From NCBI RefSeq assembly GCF_965196975.1, contig NZ_OZ239981.1, positions 1,674,001 to 1,738,000 of the forward strand: a stretch of DNA of 64,000 nucleotides. Reading direction: 5' to 3'. Every line of letters starts with the position of its first letter. Position 1 is the first letter of the stretch. The notes beneath the pieces are model-generated. The model was not told where the DNA came from, ran no database searches, and saw only the letters and a program-made list of their open reading frames with translations. Positions 9,943-18,993 of the stretch are shown piece after piece. Source of the stretch: Endozoicomonas sp965196975 (lineage in GTDB: Bacteria; Pseudomonadota; Gammaproteobacteria; Pseudomonadales; Endozoicomonadaceae). A program made the translations under genes and the position numbers.

Positions 9943-12453
9943 ATGATGGATTTAGAGATGGATTCTTTGGGTAGTGTTGTCAGTAATTTATCGTCTTATT
10001 CTTTTCAGTCTAAATCCTCCACTGCTCATGCCGAATTAAGCTGTACGCGAGTATCTGATCGCTGTGAGAAACTGTATATGAAGAAGGATTCTCCACACGA
10101 GCATCAGCAAAAAATCGCAGCCACCTCTCTTCCAGAACGTGTTGTTTCAATCCCAGGATCTGCTGCTCGTACTTTTGAAGATCTTTTTAAGAAAGCGCGC
10201 GACGGAGGGTTTAGTCAAATTCATGTTCATGCTGGTTTAACCCATATATTGGTTAAGGGAGGAAATAAAAATGAAATAGACTGTCATGGGTTTGAAGAGA
10301 TCGAGGAGTCACTGCGTATAAAACAGCTTAAAGAAATAGCCAGAAAATATAAATTAATTCCAGACGATTATGCTTTGCAAACAGAATTTCAAAGAAAAGG
10401 ATTTATGACTGTTTGGAAACAGGTTTCACTCTATGATGAATTCATTCATGATCGAAAAAATACTTTTCAGCTTATGCATGGGACAGCCAAATTTTTCGAG
10501 TACCTTGATAAATATGAGTTGGAGCTGAAGCCCAATGAGCTCAGTCCTAAAAAGTGGTTGACCTCCCTTTATATAGCAAGCCTCGAGCCAGGAGATCGGT
10601 TTGCACACCTTTGTCGATTATGGACTGAGTGCTCCCATCTGACAGCCGTTAATGACAATGTCTGCCAGGTTACTGTATCTTCTGTCAACAGTGATAAATA
10701 TACATATGATTTTAACTGGGATGATTTACGTAATTTCCTACCAGTGAGGATGGTTGTTAATTCATTTGTAAATAACAAATGTTCTAGAAGTTTGAGGTCC
10801 AATAGGTTTTGTGCTGCTCCAGTTTCGGCTGATTTTATTAGACATGAACCCGGCAAGAATAATTCGGGTTATCCTATAAAAAGAAAAATAGCTAATGATT
10901 TTATGGTTAGAGATGATTCGAAACGCCTACGTGATAGTTATGATTTTGTTTGTAAACCAATGCCTGATGGCTTAAAAGTGGTGATTTCTCGTCTTTCTTA
11001 CCCGGTAGAGGCGGATCTGTCTAAGATTGGTAAAGAGTCAGTGTTATTATCTCGCTGCGATGCAAACGCCAATTCATCTTATCCTGCAGATGTGCAAGAT
11101 CCAATTCCAAGAGGGCACCTGATGATGCCTCATACGGCCCATGCTCCTTCACCCGCTGATAATTTTTGCATCGACGGTGGTGAGCAGTCCGACTCTGGTA
11201 TCTCTTTATCTGATTCTTCATCCATTGAAAGGTCTTCAAACAATAGGGTTGGCTTGAATACGGTTCATTTGATTGATACACAAAACCCGGAAGAAACAGC
11301 TCAAGTTAATACTAGTACTTGTGGTAAAAAAGTGGTTTACCGGTCAGCTTCTGTTGTGGCTGCGGCCGATAGTACACAAGACATGTTATCAGATGATGAT
11401 GTTAGTAAAGATTCAGAGCCTGAAGTGTATAGTGGTGAAGCTGTAATTTCGAATGCAGATGAAATGGCTCCTTTATCAGATAATAATGTTGGAAAAGGAT
11501 TTGAGTCCCAGGAGAGTAGTGATGAAGTTGCGGCTTCGTTTGCAGATAAAACGGCTCATCCGGTAGACCATCACCTGCTACAGGAAAACTCTGTTTCTGC
11601 AATTTCTCAAGAAGAAAGCAAACCTGGATTATCACTTGATGCTGCTTTGGTTCTGGCAAACTCCAGTGACCTTTCAGGGGGGAAAAAAGGGAGTTCTTCT
11701 GATGATGTACTAGTAACCGCTGATCAGTTTTATTCCATTGCCAAAATTTTAGAAGGCAATGGTTTTCCACCTTTTATCAGAGTTAATCCTCAGTTAGTTG
11801 ATCTCTGCAGTAGGCTTTCATTGAATGGTGTAGCGCCAGAGACTGGCCTTGAATTGAGAGATGAAAGCGGTCAGTTAGCGTCAGTTGAGAAAGGATCAGA
11901 CTCTGACCTTTCATCGCAGGTAGTTGAACCAGACTTGTACTCAAGGCTTTCATCGAATGGTGGAGTACGAGGCACTGGCATTGAATTGAGTAATGAAACC
12001 GGTCAGTGTACGCCAGTAGAAAGACCTTTAGACTCCAATATTCTATTCCAGTCAGCAGAGCAAAGTTTGTCTTCTTGTGCAACCGGATCCAATATAATTG
12101 GAACACAAAGGGCTGTTCCTATGCCAGGACTTGCTGAGATGTTTGATTTAGACCCTTTACTATCGTCTTCAGGAGAAAGAAGCCGGCGACCTTCAATTCA
12201 ATACCATCGCAATCTTAGTTATTCGTACTCTGTATCAATGAATGCCAGTTGTACTGTTACTCAAGATACAGACATTCCTGAAAATAGAGCACAGGCCGCT
12301 ACTCAACCTTTGACTCCTGCCGTTGGAAATTCCGAACGTGTAGATGTTGGTAAAGACCCATTGTTTTCTTCTGGAGCTCTACCAACAGAAGGACTCGGAC
12401 CGTTTGATGACGGTGAGTTATCTCCTTTGGGGCTTCTGCCTTTAGGCCTATAG
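9943..12453 (+). CDS. putative effector paralogous to the C-terminus of the SET protein
   Basis: 836 residues, unrecognised as a whole. Residues about 78-270 contain the region shared with the preceding broken gene: 'TFEDLFKKARDGGFSQIHVH', 'YDEFI', 'LSPKKWLTSLYIAS', 'LWTECSHLTAV', 'FNWDDLRNFL'. The rest is Ser/Asp/Glu-rich low complexity with internal repeats: 'LCSRLSLNG' then 'LYSRLSSNG', each followed by a similar stretch ('TGLELRDESGQ', 'TGIELSNETGQ'). There are no membrane segments and no Sec signal. The start is uncertain; no ribosome site is obvious before 9943. The lack of a signal peptide and the eukaryotic-like neighbour suggest a secreted effector, which is inference only. Confidence 0.75.
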   Translation: MMDLEMDSLGSVVSNLSSYSFQSKSSTAHAELSCTRVSDRCEKLYMKKDSPHEHQQKIAATSLPERVVSIPGSAARTFEDLFKKARDGGFSQIHVHAGLTHILVKGGNKNEIDCHGFEEIEESLRIKQLKEIARKYKLIPDDYALQTEFQRKGFMTVWKQVSLYDEFIHDRKNTFQLMHGTAKFFEYLDKYELELKPNELSPKKWLTSLYIASLEPGDRFAHLCRLWTECSHLTAVNDNVCQVTVSSVNSDKYTYDFNWDDLRNFLPVRMVVNSFVNNKCSRSLRSNRFCAAPVSADFIRHEPGKNNSGYPIKRKIANDFMVRDDSKRLRDSYDFVCKPMPDGLKVVISRLSYPVEADLSKIGKESVLLSRCDANANSSYPADVQDPIPRGHLMMPHTAHAPSPADNFCIDGGEQSDSGISLSDSSSIERSSNNRVGLNTVHLIDTQNPEETAQVNTSTCGKKVVYRSASVVAAADSTQDMLSDDDVSKDSEPEVYSGEAVISNADEMAPLSDNNVGKGFESQESSDEVAASFADKTAHPVDHHLLQENSVSAISQEESKPGLSLDAALVLANSSDLSGGKKGSSSDDVLVTADQFYSIAKILEGNGFPPFIRVNPQLVDLCSRLSLNGVAPETGLELRDESGQLASVEKGSDSDLSSQVVEPDLYSRLSSNGGVRGTGIELSNETGQCTPVERPLDSNILFQSAEQSLSSCATGSNIIGTQRAVPMPGLAEMFDLDPLLSSSGERSRRPSIQYHRNLSYSYSVSMNASCTVTQDTDIPENRAQAATQPLTPAVGNSERVDVGKDPLFSSGALPTEGLGPFDDGELSPLGLLPLGL

Positions 12454-12515
12454 GCTATGGCCGGTAAGTGACAGTAAAGATAATCGTAAGGCTTGTCATT
12501 AGTTGCCTATGATAT

Positions 12516-14330
12516 CTACCTGTTTTCATACCACCAGGTGCTTAAATCCAGTGCATAGGGAGCTGGGTTTTTTGGGTACTTCAGCTGCTTTTTATGCACT
12601 ACCAGCCAGTCGGGTTGGTACCAGAGGGGCAGCACATAGTGATTCCAGAGAATGATTCGATCCATGGCTCTGATAAGCGTCAGCAGTTCTTCGCGAGAGT
12701 TTGCCTGAGGTATTTTCGCAGTCAGGCTATCGATGGATTTCAGCTTTATCCCGGCAATATTCCTGGAACCATGCTGATCAACGGTACTAGATCCCCATAG
12801 ACTGGCTTGTTCTGTACCAGGAGAGGGCGTATGAGGAAAGGTGTACATTACCATATCAAAGTCCTGGTTTCTGACTCTTTCCACATATTGGGCAACGTCT
12901 ACGGTTCTTATGTTGAGTCTGATTCCCATGCTTTCCAGTGTCTTTTGTACTGGAATAAAGATCCGTTCATCCTCAGAAGAGGACAACAGGATTTCAAGTA
13001 TGAGTGGTTTACCGTTGCGGTTTGCCAGTTGGTTTTTTTTGATGGTCCAGCCACTCTGCTTTAACAGTGACAGCGCTTTTCTTTTGCGATCTCGACGGGT
13101 AATACCCTGTTCATCGCCAGGAGGAAGCCATGCCTGATCCAATGCTTCCTCTGGGATTTCGGTTTTCCATGCAGAGAGCAGTTCTGTTTCCTGTTCTGAG
13201 GGTTTTCCAGAAGCCCCCAGTTCTGTCCCGGCAAAAACGCTGTCCGCCCTTTGGTACATACCGTGGAATAAGTGTCGATTGATCCAGTCGAACTCGATGG
13301 CATAGCCCAGTGCTTTTCTCACACGGGGGTCTGAGAGCAATTCTCTTCTGGAGTTATAGGTAATGGTTAAGGTCTGGGGGTTATGATTACTTAAAGAAGA
13401 TCGAACCAATTGATTTTTTTTCAGCGATTCATCACGGAGCTGGTCATGCCAGACACGAGGGTCACTGACGGTCTTGAGATCGTATTCCCCTTTCTGCAGG
13501 GCTTCTAAAAGCACGTTGCTGTTTCGATAATATTCATACTGAATACGGTCAAAATTGTGCCTTCCCCGGTTAACTGGCAGATCTTTCCCCCAGTAGTTTT
13601 CTACCCTGGCAAACGTTATTGAGCGCCCGGGTTCTATCCTGACCGGTTTATAAGGACCACTGCTGACGGGAATCTCCATACCGGGAGAAGAGAAATCGCG
13701 TGTTGCCCAATAGTGTTTGGGAAGAATTGGCATTTGTCCCAGAATCAATGCCAGCTCTCGGTTATTGCTATGTTTGAATACAAAAAGAGCCCTGTCATTG
13801 CTCGTGGCTTCTACTCTCTCGACATCCTGATAGAAATGCTTATAAAACGTTGACCCCTTTTCCCTGAGCAGGTCAAAACTGAATTTAACATCATGGGCGG
13901 TTACTGGTTTACCATCATGGAATCGAGCCAACGGATTTATATAAAAGGCTGCCCAGGTGTTATCAGGGGCAAGTTCAATTCGTTCAGCAATCAGACCATA
14001 TTTGGTCAGCGGTTCGTCCCAGGACCTGGCCAACAGCGTGTCATACATCATATGACTACCAGCGGCTGCCGTCCCCCGGTCAATATAAGGGGTGAGACTG
14101 TCAAAATGACCTATGACGCCTTGCTTTAGCTCCCCACCCTTAGGTGCATCGGGGTTTACATAATCAAGGTATCGAAAGGTCTCAGAGTATTTAGGTTCAC
14201 CATAGAGACTGATGGCATGGTGAGATTGGTTTGCTCCACCATTGTCAGGAGAGGCTGCCACCTTACAGCTAATGCCATTGAGTAAGGCACACATTAACAG
14301 CGGTGTTAAAGTAAATAATGTAGACCGCAT
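12516..14330 (-). CDS. YejA-like periplasmic oligopeptide-binding protein
   Basis: 604 residues: a Sec signal peptide at 1-26, then an SBP_bac_5 (family 5) solute-binding fold. Features typical of the YejA branch are 'EPKYSETFRYLDYVNPDAPK' near residue 45 and later 'FHDGKPVTAHDVKFSF', 'VSSGPYKPVRIEPG' and 'NYWGKDLPVNRGRHNFDRI'. It would deliver peptides to a Yej-type ABC transporter. No permease or ATPase gene is adjacent, so the transporter must lie elsewhere or be shared. The gene is followed on the same strand by nothing for 60 bases and faces the effector gene convergently. It is a paralogue of the gene at 14381-16222, just upstream. Confidence 0.9.
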   Translation of the reverse strand: MRSTLFTLTPLLMCALLNGISCKVAASPDNGGANQSHHAISLYGEPKYSETFRYLDYVNPDAPKGGELKQGVIGHFDSLTPYIDRGTAAAGSHMMYDTLLARSWDEPLTKYGLIAERIELAPDNTWAAFYINPLARFHDGKPVTAHDVKFSFDLLREKGSTFYKHFYQDVERVEATSNDRALFVFKHSNNRELALILGQMPILPKHYWATRDFSSPGMEIPVSSGPYKPVRIEPGRSITFARVENYWGKDLPVNRGRHNFDRIQYEYYRNSNVLLEALQKGEYDLKTVSDPRVWHDQLRDESLKKNQLVRSSLSNHNPQTLTITYNSRRELLSDPRVRKALGYAIEFDWINRHLFHGMYQRADSVFAGTELGASGKPSEQETELLSAWKTEIPEEALDQAWLPPGDEQGITRRDRKRKALSLLKQSGWTIKKNQLANRNGKPLILEILLSSSEDERIFIPVQKTLESMGIRLNIRTVDVAQYVERVRNQDFDMVMYTFPHTPSPGTEQASLWGSSTVDQHGSRNIAGIKLKSIDSLTAKIPQANSREELLTLIRAMDRIILWNHYVLPLWYQPDWLVVHKKQLKYPKNPAPYALDLSTWWYENR

Positions 14331-14380
14331 TCTAAGACCTCAAGTTCTGTCTATTAGCGTTATCGACTCACTGTATTGTT

Positions 14381-16222
14381 TTATTCAGTCCACCATGTAT
14401 TCAGGCTGAAGCCATAAGGAGGAAAGTGGTCTGGATGTTTCAAGTGCTCCCACCAGGCTATGCGGTGAGTGTTTCCATGCCAGTTCAGTATTCCGTAATG
14501 TTGCCATAGTAGAATCCGGTTAAGTGCCGACGTGGCGGTTTCCATGTCATCCTTATCAGACGCGTTAATAATATGCTCAATAATGGCATCAACTGCAGGG
14601 TCCTCAAGACCCATCAAACTTCTGCCATCACGATTATTGACACTGCTGGAGTGAAAAAAGTCCATCAGTTCCTCCCCTGGGTGATACCGTAAGGGAAAAA
14701 TATACTGGGTCATATCAAAATCATGATGTTTCAGTCGTCGATAGTACTGAGTGAGATCCATTTGGCTGAGGACCACTTCAACACCAATGGTTTTCAGGTT
14801 TTGTATAAAAGGATGAACGATACGTTCAAACTGAGAGTCTCCGTAATGAATAAAAACCAGCTTCATGGACTCCAGAGTTGTTTTATTCATCAATTTATTT
14901 TGCTGCAGCTCCCAGCCAGCCTGGTTGAGTAGCTTTAATGCCCGTTTTTTTAAATGGTTGATGTCGCCATTGCCTTTCGTTTTTGGAAAAGCGAATGGGA
15001 CTTCAAAAAGTTGTTCTGGCAGTAACTCCGAAAAAGGGACCAGTAATTGGTGCTCACCTTCCGATGGCACAGTCTGTGTGACGTTAGTCACAAAAGGGAA
15101 ATAGCTTTCTGTTCTGATATAGGCGTTATGAAAAATACCTTTTGAAAGCCAGTCCCAATCAAGCATTAAACTGATCGCCTCTCTGACTCTTCGATCTTTC
15201 AGGTACGGCCTCCTGATATTGAAAACATAAGCTCTGGTGCCATTTGACATTTCATTAGGGATGTCTTTCCGGATAACCATTCCCTTTTTTATAGCATCAA
15301 AGTTGTACCCGGTAGCCCAGTTCTTAGATTGAACTTCGAAATAGGCATCTACATTCCCACCTTTGAAGGCTTCAAATGCCATGTTCAGATCCCGATAAAA
15401 CTGGAGTGTAACTCTGTCAAAATTATGTTTTCCCCGATTCACTGGAAGATCCTTGCCCCAGTAATCTTTTACTCTTTCCAGCTCTATTTTTTTACCAGGA
15501 ATAACTCTGGACACTTTATAAGGGCCACTGGATAGGGGGGCTTTCAGGCTTGTTTTGTGAAAGTTATTCTCCTTCCAATAGTGCTCTGGTAACACCGGCA
15601 GTTCTGCAAGATGCAGTGGTAGCGTGATTGGATGTGACTTTTTCAGTTGGAAAATAAGATGGTGTGTGGTGGGAGCGGTCAGGCTGTCTATTTGATGATC
15701 GAGTCCAGCGAACCGTCCATAAGGCAGTGATGATAGTAAATTGAATGAAAAAATCACATCAGTGCTGGTAATGGGGTGACCATCATGAAATTTAGCATTT
15801 TGATTAAGTTTGAATTCTAAACGGTTCTTTTCTTTTGTATAACGTACCGATTCAGCAATAAGCCCATAGACTGCATCCTGTTCATCTAAGGGCCCATTGA
15901 AGCCGGTTGAACCCGCCATCAGGGTTTCATTCAATTCGCTGAAACCATATTTTGGAACAGAAGATACTCTCGAGGGTGCAACCCCTTTTCCGTTGTAAGC
16001 ATTTAAAGTATCAAAGGTTCCATGAACCGCCAGGTTTAAGTGGCCGTTTTTTGGTGCATTCAAGTTTACATAGTCAAAGGCATAAAAGTCTGGTGGATAT
16101 TTTGGGTTATCGAAAAGAGTGAGGGCGTGCTGCCAGGAGCTGTCTTCAGATCGTGCAAACAAGCTACCGCACATAACAAGAAAGAAAATGACGATGTTTT
16201 TTTGTTGTAAAGAGGTGATCAA
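14381..16222 (-). CDS. YejA-like periplasmic oligopeptide-binding protein, second copy
   Basis: 613 residues with a Sec signal peptide ending near 'SLFARSED' and a family 5 solute-binding fold. It shares with its downstream neighbour 'FDYVNLNAPKNGHL', 'FHDGHPITSTDVIFSFNLL', 'LSSGPYKVSRVIPGKKIE' and 'DYWGKDLPVNRGKHNFDRV'. The two genes are separated by 50 bases and probably cotranscribed. Divergence is substantial, so the duplication is old and the two may prefer different peptides. No ABC permease lies nearby. Confidence 0.9.
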   Translation of the reverse strand: MITSLQQKNIVIFFLVMCGSLFARSEDSSWQHALTLFDNPKYPPDFYAFDYVNLNAPKNGHLNLAVHGTFDTLNAYNGKGVAPSRVSSVPKYGFSELNETLMAGSTGFNGPLDEQDAVYGLIAESVRYTKEKNRLEFKLNQNAKFHDGHPITSTDVIFSFNLLSSLPYGRFAGLDHQIDSLTAPTTHHLIFQLKKSHPITLPLHLAELPVLPEHYWKENNFHKTSLKAPLSSGPYKVSRVIPGKKIELERVKDYWGKDLPVNRGKHNFDRVTLQFYRDLNMAFEAFKGGNVDAYFEVQSKNWATGYNFDAIKKGMVIRKDIPNEMSNGTRAYVFNIRRPYLKDRRVREAISLMLDWDWLSKGIFHNAYIRTESYFPFVTNVTQTVPSEGEHQLLVPFSELLPEQLFEVPFAFPKTKGNGDINHLKKRALKLLNQAGWELQQNKLMNKTTLESMKLVFIHYGDSQFERIVHPFIQNLKTIGVEVVLSQMDLTQYYRRLKHHDFDMTQYIFPLRYHPGEELMDFFHSSSVNNRDGRSLMGLEDPAVDAIIEHIINASDKDDMETATSALNRILLWQHYGILNWHGNTHRIAWWEHLKHPDHFPPYGFSLNTWWTE

Positions 16223-16235
16223 CGATCGAAACTTT

Positions 16236-16269
16236 CCAGCAGCTAATCTGTCAGAATAGCAGCTGCTGG
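16236..16269 (-). terminator. stem-loop between mltD and the YejA-like genes
   Basis: CCAGCAGCT (16236-16244) pairs with AGCTGCTGG (16261-16269). It lies downstream of mltD on the minus strand, without a clear T-run, so it may be an attenuating or mRNA-stabilising hairpin rather than a strong terminator. Confidence 0.4.
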
Positions 16270-16294
16270 AAGAGTCGAACAGGCGCCTAGAGCT

Positions 16295-17860
16295 TTAGAA
16301 ATTGCGGGTTACATTGACAAACAGGGTCACCTGCTGGCCAGGATGGATGTATTTCCCATTCATGTCGGTATTCCAGTCACGGATCTGATCAACATTGACA
16401 TTGAACTTAGAGGCAATTTTGGCCAGAGAGTCACCGGATCGTACTTTGTAATTCACCTTACGCACAATCGCATTTTGTGAACTTTGCTTTTTCCAGACAG
16501 CCAGTTTCTGATTGATGCGGAGAGTATCCCTGGGTGACATATTATTCCAGCGTGCCAGCTCATTAACGCCAACGTTATACTTCTGTGCAATTGTCCAGAA
16601 ACTATCACCAGACTTTACACGATACTCCACTTTATATCGGCCACTTACAGAGCGATTTTGTCTCGCAGCCAGACGTTGGCTTGCACTGAGAGTGTACTCT
16701 TCGGACGTTTTTCCAGCGACGGGAATCATCAGGCCCTGTCCAACGCGAATAATGGAGCTGCTTAGTTTGTTGACATCACTCAGAACATTAACGCTGGTTC
16801 GGTACTCTTTTGCGATCGTACTCAGGCTATCACCGGCTTCCACTGTATAACGGTGCCAGGTTAAACGCTCTTCAGGAGGTAATGTCGATAATTGAGTACG
16901 AAAATGTTCAGCATGAGTCACGGGTACAACCAGGTGATGAGGACCTTCCGGTGGCGTAGACCATCGGTTCAGACCTGGGTTGAGTCGATACAGTTCTTCA
17001 AGCTCAACACCTGAGAGTTTCGAAGCCTTGGCCATATCCAGCTGACCGCTGGTATGGACCTTGGCGAAATAAGGTTTATTTGGGATATGGTCCAATTTGA
17101 CCCCGTGCTTGGCAGGGTTTCGAACAACTTTCCCAAGAGCGATCAGCTTTGGAACATAGGCGGTGGTTTCGCTGGGAAGGTCCAGTGCCCAGAAGCGTGT
17201 CGATTTACCCAGCTTTCTGTTTTTTCGAACCGCCCGCTGAACTCGGCCCGGTCCGGAGTTGAAAGCGGCTAATGCAAGCTCCCAGTCACCAAACATATTG
17301 TGCAGGCTTTGCATATAGTCCAGAGCTGCACGGGTCGAGTGAACCACATCCCGGCGACCGTCATACCACCAGTTCTGGTCAAGACCGTAATGTTCGCCGG
17401 TTTCAGGCATAAACTGCCAGAGCCCTGAAGCACCCGCATGAGAGTAGGCAAAAGGGTCAAAGCTACTTTCGACTATTGGCATCAGAGCCAGTTCCAGGGG
17501 AACATTTCTGGCCTCGGCTTCTTTGACGATAAAATACAGATAAGGCTCTGAACGTTTGGAAATCTGACTGAAGTAAGACTTATGGCGTTTATACCAGTCC
17601 AGTTCCGCCTGAATGCGAGGGTTGTTCTGATCAAGATCCATTGCAAGACCGGATTGGATCCGAATCCAGAGATTATCGACGACAACTGGGGCTTTTTTTA
17701 CTGGAGTCTGCTTCGACGTATCTTCGTGAATGGTTTCGACAGAAGGTTTTGTGACTTTTTTTTCTGTTGCTGATGTCGAAGGTGAAGACGGTGAGCTCAC
17801 CAGCTGACAACCAGTCAGAAGCAGGGAAAATGCCAGAGTAGGGAAGGTTTTTCTGGGCAT
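16295..17860 (-). CDS. mltD: membrane-bound lytic murein transglycosylase D
   Basis: Cleaves the glycan strands of peptidoglycan in the periplasm. From the preferred start at 17860 ('MPRKTFPTLAFSLLLTGC') it has a lipoprotein signal with lipobox Cys. The SLT domain follows, with the catalytic-Glu block 'PIVESSFDPFAYSHAGASG' and 'LWQFMPETGEHYGL' and 'ALAAFNSGPGRV'. Three LysM peptidoglycan-binding repeats follow in the C-terminal third ('VEAGDSLSTIAKEY', 'VKSGDSFWTIAQKY', 'VRSGDSLAKIASKF'). An upstream in-frame start at 17914 would put 18 non-signal residues ahead of the lipoprotein signal and is less likely. The order mltD-gloB-methyltransferase-rnhA-dnaQ matches E. coli. Confidence 0.95.
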   Translation of the reverse strand: MPRKTFPTLAFSLLLTGCQLVSSPSSPSTSATEKKVTKPSVETIHEDTSKQTPVKKAPVVVDNLWIRIQSGLAMDLDQNNPRIQAELDWYKRHKSYFSQISKRSEPYLYFIVKEAEARNVPLELALMPIVESSFDPFAYSHAGASGLWQFMPETGEHYGLDQNWWYDGRRDVVHSTRAALDYMQSLHNMFGDWELALAAFNSGPGRVQRAVRKNRKLGKSTRFWALDLPSETTAYVPKLIALGKVVRNPAKHGVKLDHIPNKPYFAKVHTSGQLDMAKASKLSGVELEELYRLNPGLNRWSTPPEGPHHLVVPVTHAEHFRTQLSTLPPEERLTWHRYTVEAGDSLSTIAKEYRTSVNVLSDVNKLSSSIIRVGQGLMIPVAGKTSEEYTLSASQRLAARQNRSVSGRYKVEYRVKSGDSFWTIAQKYNVGVNELARWNNMSPRDTLRINQKLAVWKKQSSQNAIVRKVNYKVRSGDSLAKIASKFNVNVDQIRDWNTDMNGKYIHPGQQVTLFVNVTRNF

Positions 17861-17956
17861 AATGGGGCCAAAGAAAGTAAAACTCTGGCCTTTAAAGTAG
17901 GGGGCTTTGGTCATATATCTGGTTCTGAGTGTTATCAGCTCATTATTTTACCACTA

Positions 17957-18739
17957 TCAAAAATTATCCTTCCATGCTCGGATTACCCTTAGAACATCAA
18001 CGGGGCTGGCATTTGAGGAAGAGTCCCTGTTAGAGGCCGCTTGAATGACTTCTGGTTGATTTGACCTTAAGAACGGGTTAGTAGCCAGTTCCTGTTCTAT
18101 GGTTGATGGTACCGTAGGAAGGTTTTCAGCACGAAATGCTCTTACCTGTTGAATTTGTTTCTGTAGCATCTGGTTATGAGGTTCTACTGCCTGTGCAAAT
18201 TGCAGATTGGCTTGCGTGTACTCATGAGCACAGTAAATAGCGGTGTTACCAGGGAGTTCAGCCAGGCGGGACAGGCTTTGAAACATTTGCTCTGCAGTTC
18301 CTTCAAAGAGACGCCCACAGCCACCCACAAAAAGGGTATCACCGCAAAAGAGAGCTGGGTTTCCACTTTCACCTGACTCAGTAAAGTAAGCTATATGATC
18401 CAGTGTATGGCCAGGGGTTGTCATTATGCGAAACTGACAACCGCTGAGCTCAATTGTATCATTATCTCTCACGGTGTGCGTTATACCTGCAATGTTTTCG
18501 TTGTCAGGGCCATATACAGGAATGTTTCTGCCTTTTGTTAATACGTTGATCCCACCGGTATGGTCAACGTGGTGGTGAGTGATGAGAATACCGGCCAGGC
18601 TGAGTTTATAATGCTTTAAAGCCTCTTCAACGGGGGTTGGATCACCCGGATCAACCACGAAAACATCCCGACTGTCTGGTGCATGAAACATCCAGATATA
18701 GTTGTCATCAAATGCGGATATGGGAGATATCGTCAGCAT
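17957..18739 (-). CDS. gloB: hydroxyacylglutathione hydrolase (glyoxalase II)
   Basis: 260 residues. Metallo-beta-lactamase fold that hydrolyses S-lactoylglutathione in the last step of methylglyoxal detoxification. The metal site 'THHHVDHTGG', the second histidine in 'TPGHTLDHIAYF', 'FCGDTLFVGGCGRLFEGT' and 'YCAHEYT' are all present. The C-terminal substrate-binding part ends 'DVLRVIRAWKDNF'. Length is normal. It lies upstream of mltD on the same strand and divergent from the methyltransferase gene, as in enterics. Confidence 0.96.
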   Translation of the reverse strand: MLTISPISAFDDNYIWMFHAPDSRDVFVVDPGDPTPVEEALKHYKLSLAGILITHHHVDHTGGINVLTKGRNIPVYGPDNENIAGITHTVRDNDTIELSGCQFRIMTTPGHTLDHIAYFTESGESGNPALFCGDTLFVGGCGRLFEGTAEQMFQSLSRLAELPGNTAIYCAHEYTQANLQFAQAVEPHNQMLQKQIQQVRAFRAENLPTVPSTIEQELATNPFLRSNQPEVIQAASNRDSSSNASPVDVLRVIRAWKDNF

Positions 18740-18905
18740 TGCCTTACAATGTCCTTTCTATCATCCCTGTGATCATCATTGACTCAGTCGGCACAGGGAA
18801 GGTCAGTTATGAGCCAGCATAGGCTAAATGAAGATGTTATAGCCGACACCCGCTGATGTCATAGAATAATTTTTTCTGTATGAACTCGACGATAAGGAGG
18901 TTAAC

Positions 18906-18959
18906 ATGAACATGCCCGATTATGAAAAGTGCCTGAGGGTATGTAGATCAGGTATGTAA
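18906..18959 (+). CDS. possible 17-codon small ORF with perfect Shine-Dalgarno
   Basis: In the 254-base divergent gap between gloB and the methyltransferase gene, AAGGAGG (18895-18901) lies four bases before an ATG at 18906. The ATG opens the peptide 'MNMPDYEKCLRVCRSGM' and a TAA. The ribosome site is the strongest in the neighbourhood. It may be a leader or small protein upstream of the methyltransferase-rnhA-dnaQ genes, or chance. The remaining gap shows no other feature. Confidence 0.3.
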   Translation: MNMPDYEKCLRVCRSGM

Positions 18960-18993
18960 CACGCATTGACTGTTTATTGGTACGATAATTTGC

